A DNA stretch of 64,000 bases from the NCBI RefSeq assembly GCF_014897705.1, contig NZ_JABUXV010000011.1, positions 1 through 64,000 of the forward strand, given 5' to 3'. Positions 17,179 to 25,811 of the stretch are shown here, one piece after another. Below the pieces are notes generated by a model, which worked only from the letters and a program-made list of their open reading frames with translations, searched no databases and was not told the origin of the DNA. Origin of the DNA: Brachybacterium sp. FME24. GTDB lineage: Bacteria; Actinomycetota; Actinomycetes; Actinomycetales; Dermabacteraceae. A program made the position numbers and the translations under genes. Numbering within the stretch: position 1 is the stretch's first letter; every line of letters starts with the position of its first letter.

Positions 17179-19554
17179 ATGAGCACCTTCACCCTCGAAC
17201 CCGTCGATCCCGCGTGCGACGCCGCCACGATCCACGCCTGGCTCACGACGCCTCACGCCGCCTTCTGGCAGATGCAGGACCACCGCCTCGACCAGGTCCG
17301 CGAGTACCTCGAGACCGGCACCCGTGACCCGCAGTCAAGCGGCTGGATCGGCCGCAGCGACGGGGCCGCACGGTTCTACGTCGAGACCTACGCGCCCGGC
17401 ATCCTGCTGCCCCCGGAGCAGTTTGCCGCCCAGCCCGGGGATCTCGGCATGCACCTGCTGATCGGCCCACCGGACGGTGACCCCATCGGCGGCTTCACCG
17501 CCTCGGTGATGGCCGAGGTGGTCGACTTCTGCCTGCGCGAACCAGGCAGCCCGCACGACTGGGGTGGCCAGGACGCTCCCGCCGCACCCAGCGGCTTAGG
17601 CGCGCTGCGTCTGGTCGTGGAGCCCGATGTGCGCAACACAAAGATCCTGGCGAAGAACGCGGCCGCCGGATTCCGGGTGCTGCGCGAGATCACCCTGGAG
17701 GCCGAGGGGAACACCAAGCGCGCGGCCCTGAGCGTCTGCACCCGGGAGGATTTCGCGGCCAGCCCGCTGGGGCAGGGCCGACCCGGCGAGCGCAGCCCCC
17801 TGGCCCATCTCGAACGCGGCGTCGCCGACCGCAGCCACCGCCACCTGGTGGCCAAGGCGCTGGCCGAGTTCGCCCACGAACGGATCATCGCTCCGCGCGC
17901 GGACTCAGCGGGCCGCTTCCATCTGGACCTGGGCGAGACCACGTACTCCTACCGGGCACGGGTGCTGCCGCTGGAGCACTGGCTGGTCGAAGAGGACTCG
18001 ATCACCCGGCACGTCGGCGACCTTCCCCGGCCGCTGGACGTCCAGCAGCTCATCCTGGACCTCCAGGAGTCCCTCCAGATCCCGGAGGATCTCCTGTCCA
18101 CCTACCTCGAGGAGCTCGCCTCGACATTCGCCGCCGGCGCCGTGACCCGTCACGAAGCGGAGGAGGGCCGCCGGCCGACGTCGGCCGAACTGCTGGGTGC
18201 GGATCTGCAGACGGTGGAGGCCGCGATGACGGAGGGCCACCCCGGGTTCCTCGCCAACAACGGTCGCATCGGCTACTCGCTGAGCGACTACCGGGCCTAC
18301 GCGCCGGAGATCGGGGCGAGGACCCGCCTGGTGTGGGTGGCGGCGCGCCGCTCGCTCAGCCACCTCTCGCTCGGTCACCGCCTGTCCGAGCAGTCGCATC
18401 TCGAGGCCGCCCTGAGCCCCGAGGAAAGCGCCGCCTTCACCGGCCGCCTCACGGACAACGGACTGGACCCTGCCGAGTACCACCTGCTGCCGCTGCACCC
18501 GTGGCAGGCGGAGCACCGGCTGCCGATCACTTTCGCCGCCGATATCGCCCGCGGGGACCTGGTGCCGCTGGGCCCCGGCGGCGACGAGCACCAGGCACAG
18601 CAGTCACTGCGCACCTTCTTCAACCGCACCCGGACCGGCGCGCCGTACGTGAAGGTGGCCCTCGCGATCCAGAACATGGGCTTCCTGCGCGGCCTGTCCC
18701 CGCAGTACATGCGCGACACCCCGGCGATCAACGACTGGATCGCGGGGGTGGTGGACCAGGATGCGACGTTCGCAGCCGCCGGCTTCTCCGTGCTGCGCGA
18801 ACGCGCCGCACTGGGGTACACCGGGGACGTCTACCACCGCACCGCGGCCACCAATCCGCACCGCAAGATGCTGGCGGCGCTGTGGCGCGAGAACCCCCTC
18901 CCGCTTCTGGCTGACGGCGAGCAGGCGGTCACCATGGCCTCCCTGCTGCACCGCGACCACGAGGGGACCGCCTTCGCGACCACCCTGATCCGGGCATCGG
19001 ATCAGGAGCCCGAGCAGTGGCTGGCCGCCTACCTCCAGGCGTACCTGACCCCGCTCGTGCACGCCCTGCTCGCCCACGACGTGGTGTTCATGCCCCACGG
19101 CGAGAACCTCATCCTGCGCCTGCGCGAGCACACCGTGGCCGGGGCGTTCATGAAGGACATCGGCGAGGAGATGGCGGTGCTCGGGAACCGAGACCTGCCG
19201 GCGGAGGCGGGCCGGGTGCGCGCCGTGGTGCCCGGGAGCGAGAAGGCGCTGTCGATCTTCACCGACGTGTTCGACGGAGTTCTGCGCCACCTGAGCGGCA
19301 TCCTCGATGCGGACGGGGTGCTGAGCGCCGACACCTTCTGGCGCACCGTCGCCGCAGTCCTGGATCGCTACGAGGCCGAGCACCAGGGCACCGCGCAGGG
19401 ACTGGCCGGGGACGTGGACCTGCGGGCCGGGACCTTCGCCCACTCCTGTCTGAACCGCCTGCAACTGCGCAACACCCTGCAGATGGTCGATCTCGGCGAC
19501 CAGGCGCAGTCGCTGCTGTATGCGGGGTGGATGGAGAACCCGGTGCGGCGGTGA
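17179..19554 (+). CDS. Fused acyl-CoA N-acyltransferase / IucA-IucC siderophore synthetase (DesC-DesD fusion)
   Basis: 791 residues, about the sum of DesC and DesD. Residues 1-~185 form a GNAT acyltransferase of the siderophore type (HAWLTTPHAAFWQMQDHRLDQVREYLE start, GALRLVVEPDVRNTKILAKNAAAGFRV acyl-CoA loop). About 205-791 form an NIS synthetase: EGHPGFLANNGRIGYSLSDYRAYAPE, LLPLHPWQAEH, RTFFNRTRTGAPYVKVALAIQNMGFLRG and MPHGENLILRL, the ATP and acceptor motifs. One chain thus acylates hydroxycadaverine (succinyl- or acetyl-CoA) and condenses the units. Start ATG 17179 lies 38 bp after desB with caggagcatcacccc upstream. No frameshift or stop separates the halves. No exporter or receptor gene is adjacent. 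Confidence 0.9.
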   Translation: MSTFTLEPVDPACDAATIHAWLTTPHAAFWQMQDHRLDQVREYLETGTRDPQSSGWIGRSDGAARFYVETYAPGILLPPEQFAAQPGDLGMHLLIGPPDGDPIGGFTASVMAEVVDFCLREPGSPHDWGGQDAPAAPSGLGALRLVVEPDVRNTKILAKNAAAGFRVLREITLEAEGNTKRAALSVCTREDFAASPLGQGRPGERSPLAHLERGVADRSHRHLVAKALAEFAHERIIAPRADSAGRFHLDLGETTYSYRARVLPLEHWLVEEDSITRHVGDLPRPLDVQQLILDLQESLQIPEDLLSTYLEELASTFAAGAVTRHEAEEGRRPTSAELLGADLQTVEAAMTEGHPGFLANNGRIGYSLSDYRAYAPEIGARTRLVWVAARRSLSHLSLGHRLSEQSHLEAALSPEESAAFTGRLTDNGLDPAEYHLLPLHPWQAEHRLPITFAADIARGDLVPLGPGGDEHQAQQSLRTFFNRTRTGAPYVKVALAIQNMGFLRGLSPQYMRDTPAINDWIAGVVDQDATFAAAGFSVLRERAALGYTGDVYHRTAATNPHRKMLAALWRENPLPLLADGEQAVTMASLLHRDHEGTAFATTLIRASDQEPEQWLAAYLQAYLTPLVHALLAHDVVFMPHGENLILRLREHTVAGAFMKDIGEEMAVLGNRDLPAEAGRVRAVVPGSEKALSIFTDVFDGVLRHLSGILDADGVLSADTFWRTVAAVLDRYEAEHQGTAQGLAGDVDLRAGTFAHSCLNRLQLRNTLQMVDLGDQAQSLLYAGWMENPVRR

Positions 19555-19601
19555 GGGCCGGAATCAGGGTGCCGGTGCCCTCAGGCCCGGTTGCCGGCCG
19601 C

Positions 19602-20153
19602 TCACGTCTGGTTCCAGCATCCTGAACCGAGCCCGGCGACCGCCCCGGATCGCGCCATCACGAGGGCCGGCTGCGAGGTCCAGCCCGAGTCGTCCTTCAC
19701 CGTGACGCCCAGGTTCATCCCGGATCCCAGGCCGAGGAGGCCACCGAGCAGGCCGACGGGAACGGTCGTCGTGTAGGTCCCGTCGGTGTTCCTCGTCGTC
19801 CCGCTGACTCCCGAGAACCCCGTGATCGGCTCCAGCAGGCTGCCCAACCCGTTGGAGGACTTCTGGAAGACGATGTCGGTGAGCTCGTAGCCGGCGGGAA
19901 GTGCCCAGTGGATCCTCACCTCGGCTCCCAGGCCGAGCACGCCGGGCCGGTACTGGCACTGCGCCGTCAGCTGTGGCGCCGGAATCACCGCAGCGGCGGC
20001 CGTGGCGGAGACCGAGGTCTCGGCGGTCCATCCTGCTTCGGTCTGCTGGATCGAGACCGGAAGCAGCATGCCGGCCAGGAGCACCAGGGGCACCATCGCG
20101 CCGGCCAGGAGCGCGATGACGCGTCGGCGGCGCACCGTGCGAGCCGTCATCAT
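19602..20153 (-). CDS. Exported protein of the SipW operon (third substrate candidate)
   Basis: 183 residues. An Arg-rich N-terminus (TARTVRRRRVIAL), a hydrophobic segment to about residue 35 and QTEAGWTAETSVSATA resemble the alternate signal of SipW-processed proteins, in which the mature end carries an aromatic residue. The remainder is a short beta-rich domain (AEVRIHWALPAGYELTDIVFQKS...) like a fibronectin-type unit, with several Gly-Leu stretches and two Cys (QCQYRP, GSGCWNQ). ATG 20153 overlaps the sipW stop by four bases. Function unknown; probably a secreted matrix or pilus-like component. Confidence 0.7.
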   Translation of the reverse strand: MMTARTVRRRRVIALLAGAMVPLVLLAGMLLPVSIQQTEAGWTAETSVSATAAAAVIPAPQLTAQCQYRPGVLGLGAEVRIHWALPAGYELTDIVFQKSSNGLGSLLEPITGFSGVSGTTRNTDGTYTTTVPVGLLGGLLGLGSGMNLGVTVKDDSGWTSQPALVMARSGAVAGLGSGCWNQT

Positions 20154-20707
20154 GCGTCGGCCCCGCTCTCGGTGTCGGGATCTGCTTCCTGCGGCGCTGC
20201 CTTCTGGGGGCGCGGCCAGAGCGCCCAGATCACCAGCGCGCTGACCGCCAGGGTGATCCCACCCAACACGTAGGGCGAGTTCAGGGCGGCGACGGGTTTG
20301 GCCAGGCCGGGGATCGAGAACAGCACCTCGCGCACCTCCGTCACCGAGTACGGGGCTGGGTCCTCCGCCTCGTTCGCGTCGCCCTTCATGGTGAGCTGCG
20401 TGAGGCCGTCCGGCAGCTGCTGGGCGGAGGTGACGCGGTGGGTGATGGGGAGGTCGTCCTCCCGGTCCACCGTGACCACGTCACCCACCTCCGTCTGCGC
20501 GGCGGGGACCTCGCGCACCACGGCGAGGGATCCTTGCGGGATGGTCGGGGCCATCGAACCGGTGCTGAACAGGATCAGGCTGATGTCGAATACGACCGCG
20601 AGGATCACCAGGGCGATGCAGATCGCGCCGCCCACGGCAGCGAGGTTGAGGACGGCGTTCAGGAGGTGGGTGAGGAACCCGCGGCGCGGCTGGGTGGTCT
20701 GATCCAT
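20150..20707 (-). CDS. sipW: SipW-type (ER-type) signal peptidase I
   Basis: 185 residues from ATG 20707 (aagggagacgacg upstream). The first membrane segment covers about residues 16-42, followed by the catalytic Ser in LFSTGSMAPTIPQGSL. In place of the bacterial Lys the second box reads DLPITHRVTS, so this is a Ser-His enzyme of the SipW/eukaryote-like class. KGDANEAEDPAP is the third box. A second membrane segment lies near the C-terminus. In Bacillus, SipW matures TasA-type fibre proteins; here it sits between three exported proteins with similar signals, so it is the dedicated peptidase of this operon. Confidence 0.92.
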   Translation of the reverse strand: MDQTTQPRRGFLTHLLNAVLNLAAVGGAICIALVILAVVFDISLILFSTGSMAPTIPQGSLAVVREVPAAQTEVGDVVTVDREDDLPITHRVTSAQQLPDGLTQLTMKGDANEAEDPAPYSVTEVREVLFSIPGLAKPVAALNSPYVLGGITLAVSALVIWALWPRPQKAAPQEADPDTESGADA

Positions 20708-20739
20708 CGTCGTCTCCCTTCTGGGCGAGGTGGTGCGGG

Positions 20740-21402
20740 TCATGGAGTCTGCGACAGCGAGGTGATGCGCCAGCGGGCCTCCATCTGCGCACCCTGCAGC
20801 GCGTTGTTCGCGCCGACGGGGAGGAGCACCTCGACGCAGAGATGGAGCGGCTGGCCGGGAGCGCCGGGCGTGGCGGCCAGGAGGGTGAGCGGGGCTTCCG
20901 GAGCCTGCCCGGTCGTCAACGGCGCGGAGGTCTCGGGTCCTCCCACGACGTAGGTGGCGTTCGGGGTGAACACGCTGCTGTCGCAGAGTGCGGAGACGAC
21001 GACCCGGTAGCGCAGTGCACCGGCGAGGCCGGTGTTGGAACCGGCGACGATCTCCCCGGGCCCCAGCAGGGCAGTTCCTCCGAGCGAGTCGGGGGTCGTG
21101 CGCAGTGCGAGGGCGGCGTGCTTCCGGGAGCCGGGAGTCATGTCGCCGGCCTTCAGCTGCAGGACGGCTGCGTCATCGGTGTGCTGCGCCCAGGGGGCGC
21201 CCGGGGTGTACGGCGTGGAGGCGTTCGCCTGGACCTCGAAGCTCGAGGCGGAGAACTCCCCTCGGGGCAGAGTCTGGTCGGTCCACTGCGCGAGGGTCAT
21301 GGTTGCTCCCGTCCCCAGGACGAGGCCGGTGGCGAGCACGGCTCGCAGGCGCACCCACCAGGGGCGCCCCAGAGGCGTGCTCCGCGCACCGACCGTTGCC
21401 AT
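20740..21402 (-). CDS. Exported protein with SipW-type alternate signal
   Basis: 220 residues from ATG 21402 (MATVGARSTPLGRPWW). The signal RAVLATGLVLGTGATMTLAQWTDQ matches the SipW-substrate pattern: a Gly/Ala-rich hydrophobic stretch followed by an aromatic-acidic mature start (QWTD). The mature part is about 180 residues, beta-rich, with two Cys (LCDSS and HLCVE) and GEFSASSFEVQAN just after the cleavage region, as in CalY/TasA-like proteins. It lies 32 bp ahead of sipW. Likely an extracellular fibre or matrix subunit; the exact role is unknown. Confidence 0.78.
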   Translation of the reverse strand: MATVGARSTPLGRPWWVRLRAVLATGLVLGTGATMTLAQWTDQTLPRGEFSASSFEVQANASTPYTPGAPWAQHTDDAAVLQLKAGDMTPGSRKHAALALRTTPDSLGGTALLGPGEIVAGSNTGLAGALRYRVVVSALCDSSVFTPNATYVVGGPETSAPLTTGQAPEAPLTLLAATPGAPGQPLHLCVEVLLPVGANNALQGAQMEARWRITSLSQTP

Positions 21403-21413
21403 CGAGGACAGGA

Positions 21414-22025
21414 TCAGTTCGCGGAGGTGGCGAGGAACTCCCAGGTGGCAGTGCCCGACTGGCCCTGCGTGAGATTCTCGCCCGCGGTCACGGTGAAGCA
21501 CAGGTTCACCGTGGCACCGGCCTCGCTCCCCGTCCCTGCAGCCAGGTCGAAGGCAGCGCCGTCCGCGTCGACACCACCGAGCGCCGTGCCGGCGTCGATG
21601 AGGGTCGCGGCGGTGCCCGTACCGCAGCCGAAGCCGTCGGTGGAGGTCAGCTCGTAGGTCAGATTCTCGACGGTGCCCGTGGTCGTCACGCCGTCCACCA
21701 CGGCGCTGGCGTCGTAGGTGGTGGCGGCGTCGAGGCGAACGGCGAAGGGCGCCGAGACGGCATCGCCCGGCGAGAGGTTCGTGGGGTCGATGCTGAAGTC
21801 CAGCGGCGCGGCCGCAGCCTCCGAGGCATGCTCGGAGAAGGCGGTTCCGTCGAGGCTGCCCTCGAGATTGAACGTGCCGGCCTCGAACTCGCCTCCGGCG
21901 AACTCGGAGTCGTTCCAGGCGGCGAGGGTGATCGCTGCGCCGACGCCGAGGACGAGCCCTCCGGCGAGGAGGGCGCGGACCTTGCGGGTGCGCTGGGACG
22001 GTGCGGACGATTCTGCAGCAGACAT
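21414..22025 (-). CDS. CalY/TasA-like exported protein with SipW-type alternate signal
   Basis: 203 residues from ATG 22025 (cctgggggatcact upstream). The signal RALLAGGLVLGVGAAITLAAWNDSEFAGGEF is nearly the same pattern as in the next gene: Gly/Ala-rich core, then AAWND. The mature part has FEAGTFNLEGSLDG right after the signal, the typical SipW-substrate opening, then a beta-rich Asp/Ala/Thr domain with two Cys. First gene of the four-gene operon and probably the most abundant product. Function as a secreted fibre/biofilm matrix protein is inferred from SipW-TasA-CalY systems. Confidence 0.8.
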   Translation of the reverse strand: MSAAESSAPSQRTRKVRALLAGGLVLGVGAAITLAAWNDSEFAGGEFEAGTFNLEGSLDGTAFSEHASEAAAAPLDFSIDPTNLSPGDAVSAPFAVRLDAATTYDASAVVDGVTTTGTVENLTYELTSTDGFGCGTGTAATLIDAGTALGGVDADGAAFDLAAGTGSEAGATVNLCFTVTAGENLTQGQSGTATWEFLATSAN

Positions 22026-22170
22026 AGTGATCCCCCAGGAAGGTGAAGAAAGAACGTCAAGACCGGTGAGCTCCGGAGTCGTCGACTTCTTCGTGGACAA
22101 CTGTCTGGAGTCTATGCGGGAACTGGTTCCAGCATCCGCGAGATGAGGCCTAGGTCATCACTGTGACCTT

Positions 22171-22202
22171 GCCGGCTCGCACGACGATCCGTGCGAGCCG
22201 GC
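22171..22202. terminator. Strong hairpin downstream of short-chain dehydrogenase
   Basis: GCCGGCTCGCACG and its perfect complement CGTGCGAGCCGGC (13 bp) enclose a 6-base loop. It lies 68 bp beyond the end of the minus-strand dehydrogenase and ahead of the sipW operon promoter region (22026-22170), so it should insulate the two. No U tract. Confidence 0.75.
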
Positions 22203-22269
22203 CACGATGCGCCTGCGCGGCGGCGCCGCGCCCGGGCTGAGCGCACGCCCTGCCTGTCAGTCCACCCTG

Positions 22270-23181
22270 TCAGTCCACGCGCTGGCCCGATGCGCTCGCC
22301 GCGACGAGCGGGAAGGTCGCGCCCGTGAGCTCCTCGGACAGTGCCCACAGCCGCCGGGCCGCAGCGGGGTCCGAGGCGCGCCGGGAGCGTTCCACCGGCC
22401 ACGGGTCTCCACTCCCCTCGAGGAAGCCGCCAGGGCCGATGTAGGTGTCGCCAGGGAGGTCGGAGAGGGCCGCATGCAGGGACGGCAGGGCGCCGCCTTC
22501 GGCGTCGTGCCCGACGACCCGCAGGACGACCTTCTCGACCGTGTCCACGATCCGGTTCTGCGGGGTGCGCAAAAGATCGGTGGCCGCGAAACCGGGGTGC
22601 GCGGCCATCGCGCGCACCGGGGAGCCGAACGCCGTGAGCCGGCGCTGGAGCTCGGAGGTGAACAGGAGGTTGGCGAGCTTGGACTGGGCATACGCCCGCA
22701 TTGCGCGGTAGGGGCGCTGCTGCCAGTTGGGGTCCTCGAAGTCGATGACCCCGGTGCGGTGGCCGACGGAGGAGACGGTGACGACGCGGTCGCGGATCTG
22801 CGGCAGGAGCAGGTTCGTCAGGGCGAAGTGGCCGAGGTGGTTAGTTCCGAACTGCAGCTCGAAACCGTCGGCCGTGCGCCCCAGCGGAGGCATCATCAAT
22901 CCGGCGTTGTTGATCAGCAGATCGACCGGTTCCTCCACCTCCTCGGCGAAGGACCGGACGGAGCCGAGGTCGGCGAGGTCCAGGCGGCGCACCTCGAGGT
23001 CGCCGGTCATGGTGCGGGCGGCCGCCGCCCCCTTGTCGGTGTCTCGCACGGCCATCAGGACGCGAGCGCCCTTCTCGGCCAGGATGCGAGCGGCCTCGCG
23101 GCCGATGCCGCTGTTCGCGCCGGTGACCACGGCGGTGGTCCCGGTCAGGTCGGTGATGCTATCCACGGTGAAAGGAGTCAT
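22270..23181 (-). CDS. Short-chain dehydrogenase (protochlorophyllide reductase/retinol dehydrogenase-like)
   Basis: 303 residues. TGANSGIG is the cofactor motif, LLINNAGLMMPPLGRTADGFELQFGTNHLGHFALTNLLL is the extended family's hallmark, VVTVSSVGHR carries the catalytic Ser and YAQSKLANLLF the Tyr-x3-Lys. This long-chain type uses NADP(H) on hydrophobic alcohols, ketones or xenobiotic aldehydes; the substrate is not known. It is divergent from a TetR regulator 59 bp away with a palindrome between them, so it is probably induced by the compound it reduces. Confidence 0.87.
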   Translation of the reverse strand: MTPFTVDSITDLTGTTAVVTGANSGIGREAARILAEKGARVLMAVRDTDKGAAAARTMTGDLEVRRLDLADLGSVRSFAEEVEEPVDLLINNAGLMMPPLGRTADGFELQFGTNHLGHFALTNLLLPQIRDRVVTVSSVGHRTGVIDFEDPNWQQRPYRAMRAYAQSKLANLLFTSELQRRLTAFGSPVRAMAAHPGFAATDLLRTPQNRIVDTVEKVVLRVVGHDAEGGALPSLHAALSDLPGDTYIGPGGFLEGSGDPWPVERSRRASDPAAARRLWALSEELTGATFPLVAASASGQRVD

Positions 23182-23188
23182 GCCAGAA

Positions 23189-23225
23189 ATGTAGACACCG
23201 ACTACTAGGTTGTCAATGCCTACAT
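23189..23225. promoter_or_regulatory. Candidate TetR operator between dehydrogenase and tetR
   Basis: ATGTAGACACCGAC and the inverted copy reading ATGTAGGCATTGAC on the other strand agree at 11 of 14 positions, around the centre tactaggtt. The site fills the 59-bp divergent gap. Position and symmetry support a TetR-family autoregulatory operator; binding itself is inferred. Confidence 0.6.
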
Positions 23226-23240
23226 CGCTATGCTCGGGAT

Positions 23241-23852
23241 GTGCCCGAGACCCAGGACGAGATCAGAGACCGGCCCTACCACCATGGGAGCCTCCGCGAT
23301 GCGCTGCTCAGCGCCGCCGAGGCCACCCTGCGCGAGCAGGGGCAGGAGGAGCTCTCGCTGCGTGAGCTCGCCCGCGGGATCGGCGTGAGCCATGGGGCGC
23401 CGCGTCGCCACTTCCGCGACCGGCAGGCACTGCTGGACGCGCTGGCGATCGCCGGTTTCGAGCGCCTGGATGCCCAGCTGCGCCGCACCCTGCGCGAGGC
23501 CGCCGAGGACTTCCCCTCGCGGCTGCGAGCCACCGTGAACACCTTCGTGCGCTTCGCGACCGATAACGCCGCCCTGCTGGAGCTGATGTTCTCCAGCAAG
23601 CATCGCGAGGGCGCCGAGGACGTGCGCGCCGCCGCCGAGCCCGGTTTCACCCTGCTGTTCGACCTGATCACGCAGGGGCAGGAATCCGGTGACGTGGCGC
23701 CCGGGGAGCCCGAGCAGGTGAGCATCGTGCTGTTCGCGACGATGCAGGGCATCGCGACACTGATCAATGGAGACATGGTCGATGTGTCGCTGCTCGACGA
23801 GCTGACGGACAGGGCCACCGATCAGTTCCTGCGGGGCGCCGGCCCGGCGTGA
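23241..23852 (+). CDS. TetR/AcrR-family regulator
   Basis: 203 residues from GTG 23241. The helix-turn-helix is YHHGSLRDALLSAAEATLREQGQEELSLRELARGIGVSHGAPRRHFRDRQALLDALAI, the TetR_N pattern. The C-terminal helical part (FVRFATDNAALLELMFSS, FATMQGIATLINGDMVD) resembles the WHG-type ligand domain. It is divergent from the short-chain dehydrogenase at 22270 and probably represses both genes until a ligand binds. Confidence 0.88.
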   Translation: MPETQDEIRDRPYHHGSLRDALLSAAEATLREQGQEELSLRELARGIGVSHGAPRRHFRDRQALLDALAIAGFERLDAQLRRTLREAAEDFPSRLRATVNTFVRFATDNAALLELMFSSKHREGAEDVRAAAEPGFTLLFDLITQGQESGDVAPGEPEQVSIVLFATMQGIATLINGDMVDVSLLDELTDRATDQFLRGAGPA

Positions 23853-23980
23853 GCTCCCGGTGGGTCAGACTCGGCGGCAGCGCTCTTCGAGCTCGGCGGA
23901 AATTCCCCGTTCGTGGGCGTTGACCCACAACATCAGTACCGGACGCCGATCTCGATGACGGACATAGGAGTCCGTCCCGT

Positions 23981-24886
23981 TCACCCACGTGTTGCGGCGA
24001 GCGCCGCCTCGGTGCGGTCGATCAGCGCGCACAGCCGCCCCGCCACCTGCGCCGGCTGGTCGTAGGGCAGGAAGTGGGTGCTGTCGCGGATCAGGTGCGA
24101 GTCGACGGCGGAATTGATCCGGGCCGCGCCCACCAGGGCGCGCTGCGGATCGTGGACGACCGTGTGCTCGGCGATGAGCTGCTGCGTCGGCACGCTGAGC
24201 TCAGCCAGACGCTTCGAAGAGATGAGGGCCGCCTCGGGAGTCCGGATCCGGAAGGAGAGCATGCCTGAGGTCGCGAGGTCGACCAGCCCGCGGTGGCCCC
24301 CGCGACCCTGGCCGGCCCAGTCGAACAGTCTCCGCACGGTGGACTCGCTCGGGAACAGGTACGGCGGCACGCACTGCAGCATCCATCGCAGCGAGAAGGG
24401 GGCGAAGACCTGCGCGGGGTCCAGCAGGGTCAGTGATCGCAGTCGCTGCGGCTGTTCGATGGCGAAGCGGGCGGCGAGCCAGCCTCCGAAGGAATAGCCG
24501 GCCAGGTGCACCGAGCCCAGGCCGAGCCCCTCGAGGGTCTCGCCGAGCCACTCCGGGTAGTGCGCGCGCTTGCACAGCGGGGCTCCGCCGTTGTAACTGA
24601 GCCCCGGCTCACCCATGGTGTCGATCGCGTGGACGCGGTAGCGCGTGGCCAGCTCCTGGATCAGCGGCGCCCAGCTCGGACTGGGGGTGTATCGGCCATG
24701 CAGCAGCACCAGGTCGGGGGCTCCCACCGGTCCGGCCACGAGCGCCACGGTGCGGCCGAACCGGCCCTCGACCTCGCGCTTCTCGTGATCGGGCCACTGG
24801 TCAAGCATCGCGGCGTAGTGGTTCTCGAAGTAGGTCCCTGCACTGGTGGCATCCACGAAAGACGACCTGCGGGATCCGACTCTCAC
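23981..24886 (-). CDS. Alpha/beta-fold hydrolase
   Basis: 301 residues from GTG 24886, chosen because ggggaggtgttc precedes it. LVLLHGRYTPSPSWAPLIQELA gives the oxyanion HG motif, VHLAGYSFGGWLAARFA the nucleophile elbow with catalytic Ser, and DSTHFLPYDQPAQVA the terminal His. The acid is probably the Asp in EHTVVHDPQRA. No signal peptide is present. It resembles the broad alpha/beta hydrolase-1 family (esterase, lactonase or C-C hydrolase), and the substrate is open. The divergent TetR gene at 24997 is a likely regulator. The 23853-23980 gap shows only an inverted GTGGGTCA pair. Confidence 0.82.
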   Translation of the reverse strand: MRVGSRRSSFVDATSAGTYFENHYAAMLDQWPDHEKREVEGRFGRTVALVAGPVGAPDLVLLHGRYTPSPSWAPLIQELATRYRVHAIDTMGEPGLSYNGGAPLCKRAHYPEWLGETLEGLGLGSVHLAGYSFGGWLAARFAIEQPQRLRSLTLLDPAQVFAPFSLRWMLQCVPPYLFPSESTVRRLFDWAGQGRGGHRGLVDLATSGMLSFRIRTPEAALISSKRLAELSVPTQQLIAEHTVVHDPQRALVGAARINSAVDSHLIRDSTHFLPYDQPAQVAGRLCALIDRTEAALAATRG

Positions 24887-24996
24887 GAACACCTCCCCAA
24901 TCTGACAGTCACTCTCAGGTATGTGCACGATAGCGCGTGCCGTCGGCACCCCGCAATCGACGGGCGGGGTGAGTGTGCCGGCGTAGGATCCGACGG

Positions 24997-25641
24997 ATGA
25001 GCGAAGCCTTGGGAGCGTGGGAGCAACGCAAGCTCGCCGCCATGCGTCGCATCCAGCAGCTCGCGATGGACCTGTTCGACGAGCACGGATATCAGAAGGT
25101 CACCATCGAGGGCATAGCCCGCGCGGCGGGCGTTTCCCCGAGTTCGATCTACCGCTACTTCGGCACGAAGGAGCAGGTCGTGCTGTGGGACGACCACGAC
25201 CAGGGAGTGATGGCGAACATCGCGGGGAGCCTGGGTCAGGGCTCGACGCTCAGCGCCGTGCAGGCCGCGCTGGGTGAGGTGGCCGCCGGAGTGGATTCAC
25301 TCGCTCCGGACAGCCGGGCGTTCGTGCGCCGGCGCATCCTCCGGATCACGAACGAGCCCGCGATCTGGGATGCGATGCGTCGGCAGGCCGACGACATGAC
25401 CGCTCAACTGCAGGCCGTGCTGGAGATTCCGGAAGGCCGGGCGAGCGGTTCCCTGGAGGCCAGAGTGATCTCCGCGGCGATAGCACAGGCCGTCCTGATC
25501 TCCCTCCTGACTTGGGCCGAGGATGGCAGCGCCACGCTCGGTGCACTGTTCGCGCGCAGCTTCCGGGCCCTGGACGACGGGCTGCGCGTCAGCGAGCACC
25601 GTGACGCCGTCGCTCCCCCGGCAGCGAATTCGCGACCGTGA
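24997..25641 (+). CDS. TetR-family regulator
   Basis: 214 residues from ATG 24997 (gtaggatccgacgg upstream). The N-terminal domain is AMRRIQQLAMDLFDEHGYQKVTIEGIARAAGVSPSSIYRYFGTKEQVVLWDD, a textbook TetR helix-turn-helix. The C-terminal part is helical with no recognisable ligand motif. It is divergent from the alpha/beta hydrolase (110-bp gap) and overlaps a small downstream ORF by four bases (GTGA), so it may be the regulator of both. Confidence 0.87.
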   Translation: MSEALGAWEQRKLAAMRRIQQLAMDLFDEHGYQKVTIEGIARAAGVSPSSIYRYFGTKEQVVLWDDHDQGVMANIAGSLGQGSTLSAVQAALGEVAAGVDSLAPDSRAFVRRRILRITNEPAIWDAMRRQADDMTAQLQAVLEIPEGRASGSLEARVISAAIAQAVLISLLTWAEDGSATLGALFARSFRALDDGLRVSEHRDAVAPPAANSRP

Positions 25642-25811
25642 AAGAAGTCAACGTGCCGCCCATCCCTCACGCGTTCGTGCTCGACGGCGACGCGGCCGAC
25701 GATGTGACCTCGATCGCCGACGGACTTCAGCAGATCCAGCCCTTGGTCACTCAGGAGAACGAACGGGTCCGGGAATCACCCCGGCCACCGAAGACTCACG
25801 AACAGATCTGA
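25638..25811 (+). CDS. Small hypothetical protein coupled to tetR
   Basis: GTG 25638 overlaps the tetR stop as GTGA and opens 57 codons (VKEVNVPPIPHAFVLDGDAADD...). The first ~40 residues are acidic and could fold as a helix-rich peptide; the last ~17 are polar and run into the transposase-remnant area at 25747 onward, so the original C-terminus may have been replaced. No family recognised. The coupling is the main support that it is translated. Confidence 0.35.
   Translation: MKEVNVPPIPHAFVLDGDAADDVTSIADGLQQIQPLVTQENERVRESPRPPKTHEQI

Noticed and set aside
22110..22135. GGAAC-CA-GTTCC palindrome upstream of the sipW operon as an operator
   Set aside because: Only 5-bp arms and no matching second copy or nearby regulator; too weak to call.
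23853..23980. GTGGGTCA ... TGACCCAC as a terminator
   Set aside because: The ~60-base loop makes an efficient intrinsic terminator unlikely.
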